From: Pontibacter diazotrophicus
Lineage (GTDB): Bacteria > Bacteroidota > Bacteroidia > Cytophagales > Hymenobacteraceae
DNA: 64,000 nucleotides
Direction: 5' to 3'
Assembly (NCBI RefSeq): GCF_003367245.1
Contig: NZ_QRGR01000034.1
Span: 1 to 64,000, forward strand
Shown: positions 7,990-16,541 of the stretch, piece by piece
Numbering within the stretch: the first letter of the stretch is position 1
How the letters are laid out: each line of letters starts with the position of its first letter
Position numbers and translations under genes: made by a program
The notes under the pieces: generated by a model
Seen by the model: the letters and a program-made list of their open reading frames with translations, nothing else
Database searches by the model: none
Told to the model about the DNA's origin: nothing

Positions 7990-8991
7990 CTATTGCCCGA
8001 AGTTAATTTCCGTACTATCCCCGATATTCAGGCTATGGCTGAAGCCTTTAAAGGAAGCGTCGCTGCCGATAATGGAATCCTGCATCACGGCAAAGCGCAG
8101 TTCAGAAAAAGAACCGATGATGGAGTTGCTCAGGATGCAGTTCTCGATGGTGGCGTTGTCGCCAATGGCCACATTGGGCCCGATGATGGAATTATAGATG
8201 GCGCAGTCGCTGCCGATGCTGACAGGCGGAATAATAATGCAGCCCGGAAAGTGCTCGTTGAGGTTCTGATCGCGGTGCTTCTGGCGGTTCAGTAAAGTGG
8301 CGTTTGCCTCCAGCAGTGTTTCCTTGCGGCCACAGTCAAACCAGTGGTCTACACTCCATGTCACCATTTTCTCCCCCTTCTTCACCATGTGCATCAGTGC
8401 ATCTGTAAGCTGGTATTCTTCCTGTGTGCGGATGTCTTCAGTGATGATGTACTCCAGCGAATCTACCAGCTTTTGCGGCTGCACAATCTTGTAAAGCCCT
8501 ACCAGGGCAAAGTTGGATTTCGGAATTTTAGGTTTCTCTACCAGTTTCGTGATAAACTCATCCGTGCCCACCTCTGTTACACCAAAAAGGGATGGTTTGG
8601 CCACTTTCTTCACCCCTAAAACGGAATAAGGCGCTTTGATAATGGCCTCCAGATCTACGTCTACAATAGCATCGCCCAACATAATCAGCACACTTTCTTC
8701 CTGCGCATAGGTGTGGCGGGCAACCCAGAGGGCATGGCCCAGGCCTTCCCGCGGCTCCTGCACCACAAACTCAACATTTACCTGCGGATACTTGCGGCGC
8801 ACATAGTGCTCTACTTTCTCTCCTAAATAGCCGATCACGAAAACAAAGTCCCGGATACCCGCCTCCAGCAGTTTCTCAATAATATGGCCCAGGATAGTAT
8901 TATCCGCCACAGGTACCAGCGATTTGGGCTGGGTGTGCGTGTGTGGTCTGAGCCTTGTGCCTACGCCTGCTACCGGAATAATTGCTTTCAT
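7990..8991 (-). CDS. NDP-sugar nucleotidyltransferase with beta-helix C-terminus
   Basis: This 333-residue sugar-phosphate nucleotidyltransferase forms NDP-sugars from NTP and a sugar 1-phosphate. The N-terminal Rossmann-like domain begins MKAIIPVAGVGTRLRPHTHT and holds QPKSLVPVADNTILGH and IMLGDAIVDVDL. The region after about residue 240 has left-handed beta-helix hexapeptides (IIPPVSIGSDCAIYNSIIGP, then NVAIGDNATIENCIL). This matches glucose-1-phosphate nucleotidyltransferases such as the dTDP-glucose type, but the base and sugar specificity are not fixed. No other envelope-sugar genes are adjacent. Confidence 0.88.
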   Translation of the reverse strand: MKAIIPVAGVGTRLRPHTHTQPKSLVPVADNTILGHIIEKLLEAGIRDFVFVIGYLGEKVEHYVRRKYPQVNVEFVVQEPREGLGHALWVARHTYAQEESVLIMLGDAIVDVDLEAIIKAPYSVLGVKKVAKPSLFGVTEVGTDEFITKLVEKPKIPKSNFALVGLYKIVQPQKLVDSLEYIITEDIRTQEEYQLTDALMHMVKKGEKMVTWSVDHWFDCGRKETLLEANATLLNRQKHRDQNLNEHFPGCIIIPPVSIGSDCAIYNSIIGPNVAIGDNATIENCILSNSIIGSFSELRFAVMQDSIIGSDASFKGFSHSLNIGDSTEINFGQ

Positions 8992-9329
8992 ATATGTTAC
9001 GTTTCCTGCAATATATTAAAATATACCTATCATTTCAACGGCAGCAGCTACATCAGGTTCAGGGAATTTTCAGGAATAAGGAAGGCCGCAGGAGTATTTT
9101 GAAGCAGGCGCAGGCAGAAGCAGTGCCGCCTTTACCTGCTTACAGTGCCTTTCCTATTTGCTGTTCGCTACCGCAGCCAAAGCTAAAACGGGAATTTTAC
9201 CCGTTAAGCTCCTATATGTTATTTTGTTTATGTTTTACTGTCTTGCTTAACACAGCTTTCGTAAATTCGTACTCATATCGCCAACTACGGCTACACATAA
9301 CGTATATGAAAGCTTATTAACACCCACTT
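8992..9329. other. Divergent intergenic region
   Basis: These 338 bases separate the nucleotidyltransferase (-) and lemA (+) and should hold both promoters. An imperfect hairpin at about 9181-9210 (ACGGG against CCCGT) is the only structure I noticed. No protein-like reading frame was found. Confidence 0.4.
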
Positions 9330-9908
9330 ATGAGAAAATTGTTTTTTTACCTGATCGGATTTGTAATACTGGCCTCTCAATCTTCCTGCGGTTATAACAC
9401 CTTGGTGCAGAAGGATGAGACTGTAGAGGCACAATGGGCAAACGTGCAGAATGCTTACCAGCGCCGCGCCGACCTTGTGCCTAACCTCGTGAACACAGTG
9501 AAAGGCGCCGCTGACTTCGAAAGAGGTACCCTGACAGATGTGATTGAAGCCCGTGCGAAGGCGACCAGTGTGAATATCAGTCCTGATAACCTGACGCCAG
9601 AAAACATTGAGCGCTTTCAGCAGGCACAAGGAGAACTGAGCGGAGCCCTCAGCAGGCTGTTGGTATCCGTAGAACGTTACCCGGAACTGCGGGCCAACCA
9701 GAACTTCCTGGAACTGCAGGCGCAATTAGAAGGCACAGAGAACCGAATTGCAGTGGAGCGGCGCAAATTCAACGAGACCGTGCAGGATTATAACACAACC
9801 GTCCGCTCATTCCCGACCAATCTGATGGCCGGCATGTTTGGCTTTGAAAGAAAAGGGCATTTCCAGGCAGACCCCGGTGCCCAGCAAGCCCCTACTGTAC
9901 AGTTTTAA
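9330..9908 (+). CDS. lemA: LemA family lipoprotein
   Basis: This 192-residue LemA protein is a helical-bundle envelope protein of poorly known function. The N-terminal signal MRKLFFYLIGFVILASQSSC ends in a lipobox-like Cys20. It is followed by NTLVQKDETVEAQWANVQNAYQRRADLVPNLVNTVKG, the diagnostic LemA block, and later by ENRIAVERRKFNETVQDYN and SFPTNLMAGMFGF. It heads a cluster with two TPM-domain genes, a conserved arrangement in Bacteroidota. The three genes probably form an operon, although a 79-base gap follows lemA. Confidence 0.93.
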   Translation: MRKLFFYLIGFVILASQSSCGYNTLVQKDETVEAQWANVQNAYQRRADLVPNLVNTVKGAADFERGTLTDVIEARAKATSVNISPDNLTPENIERFQQAQGELSGALSRLLVSVERYPELRANQNFLELQAQLEGTENRIAVERRKFNETVQDYNTTVRSFPTNLMAGMFGFERKGHFQADPGAQQAPTVQF

Positions 9909-9987
9909 ATTGTTGCTTATTAGTTGTTGCTTGTTAGATGTATGTGAACAATCAACAACTAACAAGCAGCTATTAACAATCAAATTT

Positions 9988-10425
9988 ATGCCAAGAGACA
10001 CGATAACCCCAGCGGACGAGAAAAAGATAATAGCTGCTATACAGGAGGCCGAGAGCAATACATCCGGGGAGATACGGGTACATGTGGAGAGCAACTGCGA
10101 AGGCGATGTGTTAGACCGTGCCACAGAAGTGTTTGCCGACTTACACATGCACCTCACCAAGCAGCGAAACGGCGTGCTGTTTTATGTAGCCCTCGAAGAT
10201 CATCAGTTTGCCGTGTTAGGCGATGCAGGCATTAATGCTATTGTGCCGGACCATTTCTGGGAAGACATCACGGCAGAGGTTATCAGAAACTTCAAACAGA
10301 AGAAATATGCGGAGGGCCTGGCAAAGGGAATTCTGATGGCTGGGCAGCAACTTAAAGCGCACTTCCCTTACGACACCAAGGGCGACATCAACGAACTGAG
10401 CGATGATATCTCGTTTGGAGACTAA
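9988..10425 (+). CDS. TPM domain protein (no membrane anchor)
   Basis: This 145-residue soluble protein consists mainly of a TPM domain, a fold linked in plants to photosystem II repair and phosphatase activity. Landmarks are TPADEKKIIAAIQEAE, SGEIRVHVESN, AVLGDAGINAIVPDHFW and YAEGLAKGILMAGQQL. ATG 9988 is the family-consistent start; the upstream open frame overlaps lemA. It lies between lemA and a membrane-bound TPM protein, with 8 bases to the next gene, indicating joint translation. Confidence 0.88.
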   Translation: MPRDTITPADEKKIIAAIQEAESNTSGEIRVHVESNCEGDVLDRATEVFADLHMHLTKQRNGVLFYVALEDHQFAVLGDAGINAIVPDHFWEDITAEVIRNFKQKKYAEGLAKGILMAGQQLKAHFPYDTKGDINELSDDISFGD

Positions 10426-10433
10426 CCATACTT

Positions 10434-11213
10434 ATGAAGCACATTCTATTCCTCTATTTCTCTTTCCTGAGCCTCACCGCTCTAGCACAAAACAATGACT
10501 TCCCTGCAAGACCTAGTCCGCCGCGCCTCGTTAATGACATGGCTGATATGCTCAGTGCCGAAGAAGAGCAGGCGCTGGAGCAGAAGCTGCTGAACTACAG
10601 CGATACGACCTCCACCCAGATTACTGTTGTTACCCTTACCTCTATCGGGGGGTATGATGCAAACCAGTATGCTGCCGAGTTAGGCGAGCGCTGGGGAGTG
10701 GGCACCGGCGACAACGACAATGGCCTGGTGATATTAGTAGCCAAAGAGGAGCGCAAGGTAGCGATACAAACAGGCTATGGAATGGAAGAGTATGTGCCCG
10801 ATGCCATTGCCAAGCGCATTACGGAGCGCACACTAAAGCCGAACTTTCAGCAGGGAGCCTACTACAAAGGCCTCGACGAAGCCACAAGCCTCATCATCGG
10901 TCTTGCCAGCGGTGCTTTTCAGGGAGACCCCACGGCTAACCGTGGAGGGGAGGAGGAAGGTGGCCCGTCTATCATGTTCATTATTATCATTGTTATCCTG
11001 GTTGTGTTTATTATCTCGCGGAGAGGAGGCGGACGTGGCGGTCGCGGAGGCAGAAAGTACTCCCGTACCTTTGGAGGGCCAGTTATTGTGCCCGGCGGCT
11101 TCGGCACCTTCCGTTCCGGCGGCGGCATGTTTGGCGGCGGAGGAGGTGGCGGAGGCTTTGGTGGCTTCGGCGGTGGATCCTTTGGCGGCGGCGGTGCCAG
11201 TAGTAGCTGGTAG
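10434..11213 (+). CDS. YgcG-like TPM domain membrane protein with Gly-rich tail
   Basis: This 259-residue protein has a Sec signal peptide (cleavage after TALAQ) and a periplasmic TPM domain (LVNDMADMLSAEEEQALEQK, then IQTGYGMEEYVPDAIA). One membrane helix follows at about residues 183-201 (IMFIIIIVILVVFIIS), then a cytoplasmic tail dominated by Gly, Arg and Phe ending GGGASSSW. This is the standard layout of YgcG/TPM proteins paired with LemA. The low-complexity Gly tail produces long false frames on the other strand. A strong terminator follows. Confidence 0.93.
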   Translation: MKHILFLYFSFLSLTALAQNNDFPARPSPPRLVNDMADMLSAEEEQALEQKLLNYSDTTSTQITVVTLTSIGGYDANQYAAELGERWGVGTGDNDNGLVILVAKEERKVAIQTGYGMEEYVPDAIAKRITERTLKPNFQQGAYYKGLDEATSLIIGLASGAFQGDPTANRGGEEEGGPSIMFIIIIVILVVFIISRRGGGRGGRGGRKYSRTFGGPVIVPGGFGTFRSGGGMFGGGGGGGGFGGFGGGSFGGGGASSSW

Positions 11214-11247
11214 CCTGAAGCAGAGGAACATAAACAGGTTGAAGATT

Positions 11248-11292
11248 CGCAAAAGAGGTGAAAGTAGTTTTTCTGCTTTCACCTCTTTTGCG
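11248..11292 (+). terminator. Terminator of the lemA-TPM cluster
   Basis: A perfect 17-bp stem (11248-11264 against 11276-11292) with an 11-base loop begins 34 bases after the last stop codon. The right arm itself contains the T-run. Confidence 0.8.
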
Positions 11293-11514
11293 TTAGACCC
11301 TCTGTCGTTTCTGCTGCCGCTGCGTTTATAACAATGGCTCGGGTGTTTAGGTGTTCTTGTTCTTTCTTATCTTAGTATATAAATACTTGAATTTAAATTA
11401 ATTGACTTCTTTTTAAAGAACTAATTGATAGGGTTTCTAAATATTTTTTTCCTTTTTTGCCGTTGTAGGAACTTAGTGGCCTTGGGGTTTCTTTAGGAGC
11501 AGAAGATTATATGT

Positions 11515-14139
11515 ATGAAATTATTCAGGGATAGCACCAAAACAAAGGTGATAGTAGGCTTTGGGTTGGCTTTGAGCATTGTGCTTGCTGCCATTTACCT
11601 TACCTATACCAGCTTCACAAAATTACTTAACTCCGTGGATGTGCTCTCCAGGCCTAACAACAAGCTAGCCGAGATGCAGTATACCCTGGCCACTATCTCC
11701 ACAGCGGAGAGTTCTATCAGGGCTTATACGTTAACAACCAAAGAAGAGCACTTCAAGGCTTACCTCAGCCACCTCGATACAATTCAGAGCCAGATTGACT
11801 CCCTGCAGTTTCTGATGCGGCATAACCCGCAGGAGCTGGCGCAGGTAGATTCTATTGCCTCGCTGCTACAGGCAAAGCAAGAAAGCCTGGAGCGTTATGT
11901 AGCCCTGAAAAAAGAACAGCAAAGCCACGACTACTCAGTTAAGGCAATGCGCCAGATAGCTTCTACTGTAGAAGAGCAACCATTGGCCACTACCATCAAG
12001 CAACATACCACCACTACTATCTCTGACAGAATCTCCAGCATACCGGAAGACACCCTTTCCATGCAGCAAGAGGAAGAGGAGCCTAAAGAGGAGAAGCGTG
12101 GCTTCCTGAATAAGATATTTTCTAAGAAAGAAAAAGAAGAGCCAAAGCCAACGCCGCCGCCAAAGGTAATTGTGCCGCAGCTAAATGTTACCCAGGAAAT
12201 AAAGATTGACACCAACGCCACGGCCACACCGGTAGCGCCCCTGGCCAAAGTGCGCCGTATCTTGCACAACGTACAGCGGGAGTCGGATCAGAAAAAAGAA
12301 TTGCTGCTGGCAAAAGAGCTGGCGCTGCTGCAACAAGACAAGTATATCATGGACCAGGTGCGCAACATGATGTACAAGATGGAGTACAACGAACAGCAGC
12401 GAATGCTGCAGAATTCGTTACAGGCCAGAACAGTAGCCACAGAAACCTCTATGGTCCTGTTGCTGATAGGGGTTTTTGGTCTGATTGCCGGTATTGCTTT
12501 CATCATATTCATTCTCCGTGACCTCACGCGCAGCAATAACTATAAAACGAAGCTGATAAAAGCACAGAAAGAAGCGGTGCAACTTGCCCGAGCCAAAGAG
12601 GCTTTTGTGGCCAACATGAGCCATGAGATGCGCACGCCGCTGAATGTGATTCTGGGCTTTTCGCAGCAACTGCGCCACACGCCACTGCTGCCGCAGCAGG
12701 AGGAGCACCTGCAGGCTGTGAATGGAGCCGGTGAGCACCTGCTGCACATCGTTAACGATGTGCTGGACCTGTCAAAAATAGAAGCAGGGAAACTGCACAT
12801 CAACCGGACAGCCTTCAGCCTGAAGCAGCTGCTAAAAGAGGTAGAGCAGGCATTTGCATTAAAAGCTTCTACTAAAAGAGTCCATTTTATTTTTCGTACC
12901 GATGAAACCATACCTGATACACTTCAGGGCGATGCATTGCACCTGAAGCAGGTGCTGTTTAACCTTGTGGATAACGCCATCAAATTTACCCACCAGGGGC
13001 AGGTACTCGTAAGCGTCAGGCTCAAGAGCATACGCCGTACCCGTGTGGTATTAAGTATAGCGGTGGCTGATACAGGAATAGGTATTCAGGAGGAGCGGAT
13101 ACAGCATGTGTTCGGAGAATTTAACCAGGCCGACAATTCTATCCTTCGCAAGTATGGTGGTACCGGACTGGGCCTTTCCATCAGCAAAAAACTGGTGGAG
13201 ATGCTGGGCGGCACGCTCTCTGTGCATAGTACAAGCGGCAAAGGCACGACTTTTACTTTTGTGCTGCCACTACAGGTGAGCAACGCTGTTTTACCGGTGG
13301 CTCCTGCCAGTGTTGCAGCGCAGCCAACTACTTTCCAGGGGTTCAGCGCCCTCGTAATTGACGACGACGCCTATAGCCGCAAATTGTGTGAGCTTATACT
13401 CAGCAGATGGGGCATGCAGGTGCACCTGGCAAACGATGGGCATGAGGCAATGGCGCAGGTGCAACAGCATAAGTTTGATGTGGTGCTGACGGATATACAA
13501 CTGCCAGGCATGAGCGGTAAAACAGTAGCACGTAATATTCGCAGGCATGATAAAGAAGTGCCTATTTTAGCCCTTACCGCAAATATCCTGAGCAACGATG
13601 ATGACTTCTTTAAGAACTCTGCTATAACAGACCATCTTCTGAAGCCATTTACAGAGCAGGATCTGCATCAGAAGCTGATAAAAGCACTGCCAGTGCTGCC
13701 CGTAGCCCCAGTGCCAGCAGTGCCAGCAGTGCTAACGGAGGTAAGCCTGCCGGAGCAGCCTACCACACAGTTGTATGACCTGAGTGAAATGCGCCTTTTT
13801 ACCGGACCTGACAATGAAACCCTGGTCGCTGTGTTGGAGGTATTGCTGGCAGATCAGCGGCAGAACCTGGAGGAGTTGGAGAGCGCCGCCGCAGAAGAGC
13901 AGTGGGAAAAGGCAGCTAATGTGGCGCACAAAATGCTGACGGCTTTTAAACACTTGAAAGCACATACCGTAACACCAGACCTGCTAAAGCTGGAGCAGGT
14001 ATTACATACCGGCAGGCAAGGCAGCGATGGCTTACAGGAAACGGTGGAGAAGGTAAAGCAAAACACAGCTCAGGTGTTAGCGGCACTGCAGCAGGAGGTA
14101 GAGCGCCTTGAGGCTAATGCACTGCAGCCTGTGCAGTAG
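11515..14139 (+). CDS. Hybrid sensor histidine kinase (HisKA-HATPase-REC-HPt)
   Basis: This is an 874-residue membrane sensor. A membrane helix at about 12-30 is followed by a helical sensor region and a second helix at about 308-332. The kinase core has phospho-acceptor His370 in ANMSHEMRTPLN, N-box FNLVDNAIKFT, and G-boxes VADTGIGI and GGTGLGLSI. The receiver has Asp660 in LTDIQLPG. The C-terminal HPt domain has His805 in VAHKMLTAFKHL. A full phosphorelay can therefore run within one chain. The sensor region contains an acidic and Lys/Pro-rich stretch (about residues 186-222), odd for a periplasmic domain. The gene ends 12 bases from the convergent regulator gene, its likely partner. Confidence 0.95.
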   Translation: MKLFRDSTKTKVIVGFGLALSIVLAAIYLTYTSFTKLLNSVDVLSRPNNKLAEMQYTLATISTAESSIRAYTLTTKEEHFKAYLSHLDTIQSQIDSLQFLMRHNPQELAQVDSIASLLQAKQESLERYVALKKEQQSHDYSVKAMRQIASTVEEQPLATTIKQHTTTTISDRISSIPEDTLSMQQEEEEPKEEKRGFLNKIFSKKEKEEPKPTPPPKVIVPQLNVTQEIKIDTNATATPVAPLAKVRRILHNVQRESDQKKELLLAKELALLQQDKYIMDQVRNMMYKMEYNEQQRMLQNSLQARTVATETSMVLLLIGVFGLIAGIAFIIFILRDLTRSNNYKTKLIKAQKEAVQLARAKEAFVANMSHEMRTPLNVILGFSQQLRHTPLLPQQEEHLQAVNGAGEHLLHIVNDVLDLSKIEAGKLHINRTAFSLKQLLKEVEQAFALKASTKRVHFIFRTDETIPDTLQGDALHLKQVLFNLVDNAIKFTHQGQVLVSVRLKSIRRTRVVLSIAVADTGIGIQEERIQHVFGEFNQADNSILRKYGGTGLGLSISKKLVEMLGGTLSVHSTSGKGTTFTFVLPLQVSNAVLPVAPASVAAQPTTFQGFSALVIDDDAYSRKLCELILSRWGMQVHLANDGHEAMAQVQQHKFDVVLTDIQLPGMSGKTVARNIRRHDKEVPILALTANILSNDDDFFKNSAITDHLLKPFTEQDLHQKLIKALPVLPVAPVPAVPAVLTEVSLPEQPTTQLYDLSEMRLFTGPDNETLVAVLEVLLADQRQNLEELESAAAEEQWEKAANVAHKMLTAFKHLKAHTVTPDLLKLEQVLHTGRQGSDGLQETVEKVKQNTAQVLAALQQEVERLEANALQPVQ

Positions 14140-14150
14140 GTCAGGTCTAA

Positions 14151-15539
14151 CTAAGCATCAATATTATATAGCTTCAACTTGTTATAAAGGGTCTTCCGGT
14201 CGATGTTCAGCAAGCGAGCAGCTTTGGACTTGTTATACTTTACCCGCTCCAGCATCTGCAGGATCATCTCCTTTTCGTTGCGTTCATTTATGCTTTTCAG
14301 GTCTGTATCAGCGGAAGTTACAGGAGCAGGTGTAGCTGTATCCTCATTGCCTGAGGAAAGCGCCTCCGCTGCAGGAGCGTAGTTTACAATTTCAGTAGGT
14401 AATTCCTGCAAGGTTATCATCTGCCCTTTCGCCAGCAACACACCCCGCTTCACCACATTTTTCAGCTCGCGCAGGTTGCCGGGCCAGTTGTATGCTTCAA
14501 AAGCTGCTGCTGTTGCTGTATCAAGGCCGGCCACGCTTTTCTCCATCTCCTGGTTTGCCTGCTGCATAAAGTAGTTTGCAAACAGGAGCACGTCCCCATC
14601 CCGGTCGCGCAGTGGGGGCACATTAATCTTAAACTCGTTCAGGCGGTGGTAGAGGTCCTCGCGGAACTGCCCGTTCGCTATGGCCTGCTGCAAGTCCTCA
14701 TTTGTCGCCGCCAGCACCCGCACATCTACATCCAGATCTGTGGTGCTGCCAATTTTACGTACTTTCCGCTCCTGCAGGGCACGTAGCAGCTTTACCTGTA
14801 TCTCGTAAGGCAGATTGCCGATCTCATCAAGGAAGATGGTGCCGCCCTCGGCTGCTTCAAACTGGCCCTGCGTGTCTTTCATGGCTCCTGTAAAGGCGCC
14901 CTTCACGTACCCGAACAGCTCACTGCCCGCCAGTTCTTTAGACAGCGCACCGCAATCTATGGCTACAAAAGGCATGCTCTGCCGCTTGCTGCGCGCATGA
15001 ATCATGCGCGCCACATACTCCTTGCCGGTACCGCTCTCCCCTTCTATGATAACAGAGAGAACAGTAGGAGCAACCAGGGAAATAAATTCTTCGATTTGTG
15101 CTGCCTCAGGGCTTTTGCCCTGTACAAACTGTGTGCTGCCAGCCACTGTAGCAGGCGCCGTTTCATCGCTGGCTTCCGCTTTTTTATGCAAGGCGTTCTG
15201 TATAACCAGCAGCGTTTCGTCAGGGTTTATCGGCTTTGTGATGTACTCAAAAGCGCCCATTTTGATGGCCCTGACAGCCGTGCGGATGTCAGCATAATGG
15301 GTCATCAGGATAACGGGAACATTCTCGGCAAGTATCTTTATCTGGGGCAGCAGCTCCAGTCCGTCTTTGTCAGGAAGCCTGAAATCTGTCAGTACTAAGT
15401 TAAAAGATGTTGACCGAAGCAAACGTAGTCCATCGTTGGCCGTGAAAGCAGTTTCCACCTCATACTGCTGCCTTTTCAGAAAGGCCTTCAGCATCAGGCA
15501 AAAAGCCGGGTCATCATCAATTATTAATATTTTTGGCAT
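14151..15539 (-). CDS. NtrC-family sigma-54 activator (REC-AAA-Fis HTH)
   Basis: This 462-residue response regulator activates sigma-54 promoters. The receiver has acidic IIDDDPAF and phospho-Asp52 (LTDFRLPD). The AAA+ domain carries Walker A GESGTGKE, the sigma-54 contact loop GAFTGA and Walker [14 protein letters not shown], with [15 protein letters not shown] later. The C-terminal Fis-type helix-turn-helix is [22 protein letters not shown] 15539 matches the receiver start ([10 protein letters not shown]). Frame upstream to 15590 is unsupported. It is convergent with the hybrid kinase and is the probable output of that relay. Confidence 0.95.
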   Translation of the reverse strand: MPKILIIDDDPAFCLMLKAFLKRQQYEVETAFTANDGLRLLRSTSFNLVLTDFRLPDKDGLELLPQIKILAENVPVILMTHYADIRTAVRAIKMGAFEYITKPINPDETLLVIQNALHKKAEASDETAPATVAGSTQFVQGKSPEAAQIEEFISLVAPTVLSVIIEGESGTGKEYVARMIHARSKRQSMPFVAIDCGALSKELAGSELFGYVKGAFTGAMKDTQGQFEAAEGGTIFLDEIGNLPYEIQVKLLRALQERKVRKIGSTTDLDVDVRVLAATNEDLQQAIANGQFREDLYHRLNEFKINVPPLRDRDGDVLLFANYFMQQANQEMEKSVAGLDTATAAAFEAYNWPGNLRELKNVVKRGVLLAKGQMITLQELPTEIVNYAPAAEALSSGNEDTATPAPVTSADTDLKSINERNEKEMILQMLERVKYNKSKAARLLNIDRKTLYNKLKLYNIDA

Positions 15540-15730
15540 AGATGTGAACAAAAATATTACAGCTGTTTTAAAAGCGCTGCAATATGGCATATAAGTAACG
15601 ACAAAGATATGCTGATTGTTCTATCCTTGTATTTACTTGTTGTTATCTGGTGTTATAACCACTGTTTTCTACTAAGGCTGATACTTATCGGATGCTAATA
15701 TAGTTGTAAAAATGTTGTCTAAGGTCATAA

Positions 15731-15763
15731 AAAAAGAAAGCCCCTGCACTGGCAGAGGCTTTC
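15731..15763 (-). terminator. Intrinsic terminator (minus strand)
   Basis: A 12-bp stem with one mismatch (15736-15747 against 15752-15763) is followed on the minus strand by a run of seven T. It lies about 100 bases after the stop of the 119-residue secreted protein gene. Confidence 0.75.
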
Positions 15764-15864
15764 ACTTAGAAAAAGCTGAACTTTAAGGTTTTTCACATTT
15801 CCTCCAAAGTCTGATAGCTTCTTTGGGTAAGATTAATTTGGTTGTTTGTGTTGTTTGCTTTAGT

Positions 15865-16224
15865 TTATTCCTGGCCACCAGCTACTGCTTTGCCTTCTTC
15901 GTCGAAGCGGGCAATGGCACGCTTCTGCTCAGCGTTTGTGAATAAAATTTCATAAGTGGACTTTGCCGCGGCATCCTGTGCCACTGGCGCAACTTTATAT
16001 ACCTCACTCACCTGCCACTCTTTCAGAGCATCACTTTTCAAGGCTTGCTTTACGCCATCAGGTAGTTCTTCTGCTGTGATTACCTGCTTGCCTGTTTCCT
16101 GCTGCGTTTGCTCTGTTTCCTGTGGCTGCTGTGTAGATGGAGTTTCAGTAGACTGGGCGTTGGCTTCTAAAGAAAATACTCCGATTGCTGCAAATGCAAT
16201 TGCTAATACGGTTGCTTTTTTCAT
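15865..16224 (-). CDS. Small secreted protein, PepSY-like, hypothetical
   Basis: This is a 119-residue exported protein. The signal peptide MKKATVLAIAFAAIGVFSLE is followed by ANAQ, with likely cleavage after ANA. A Gln/Thr/Glu-rich linker (about residues 25-48) leads to a small domain, ITAEELPDGVKQALKSD, WQVSEVYKV and YEILFTNAEQKRAIARFDEEG. This resembles the PepSY-like fold of small periplasmic proteins in Bacteroidota. The function is unknown. It is a single-gene unit with its own terminator and palindromes about 150 bases upstream. Confidence 0.75.
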   Translation of the reverse strand: MKKATVLAIAFAAIGVFSLEANAQSTETPSTQQPQETEQTQQETGKQVITAEELPDGVKQALKSDALKEWQVSEVYKVAPVAQDAAAKSTYEILFTNAEQKRAIARFDEEGKAVAGGQE

Positions 16225-16541
16225 CTTTCTGTTTTAGTATAAGTGTGCTACTATTCTGACTTCCCTTATGTGATAATTGTGCCAGGAAAACACAAGATGT
16301 TGTAACATGTTGTTTTCCTGGGAGATGCCGGATCTCTGTCTGTCTTCGGAAGATTGTAAAGCAGGGGCAGAACTGTAGAAACATTCTACATTCTATAGAA
16401 CTACACCACACAGTGTGCGGCAAAGCCGCTACACATGCACACATCAGAAAACAATCTTCCCCTTCTTTACTTATAGTAGCTAAGCAGCAGTGGCAGCCAT
16501 GCTTTTGACTTGGGTTGCTGAAAATTTTTTACCTTTATACC
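16225..16541. other. Divergent intergenic region upstream of polA
   Basis: These 317 bases lie between the small secreted protein (-) and polA (+) and must contain promoters for both. They hold two adjacent palindromes at 16374-16400 and a short GC hairpin near 16413-16433. No credible small gene was seen. Confidence 0.4.
16374..16400. promoter_or_regulatory. Tandem palindromes, candidate operator
   Basis: TGTAGAA-ACA-TTCTACA (16374-16390) is directly followed by the 10-bp palindrome TTCTATAGAA (16391-16400). The sites lie about 150 bases upstream of both divergent genes. Arms of seven with a 3-base spacer are typical of dimeric repressor sites, but no regulator can be assigned. Confidence 0.35.

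Noticed and set aside
7900-8295. Plus-strand 131-codon frame opposite the nucleotidyltransferase gene
   Set aside because: It begins inside the palindrome and is antisense to a clear beta-helix domain; the repetitive Ala/Asp/Gly composition mirrors hexapeptide repeats.
9908-9987. Partial inverted repeat between lemA and the first TPM gene
   Set aside because: Pairing is weak and the AT-rich words (TTGTTAG/CTAACAA) look like simple-sequence similarity; not called as a regulatory site.
10833-11331. Long frames on both strands across the Gly-rich TPM tail
   Set aside because: They result from GC-rich low-complexity Gly codons and overlap a strong coding gene.
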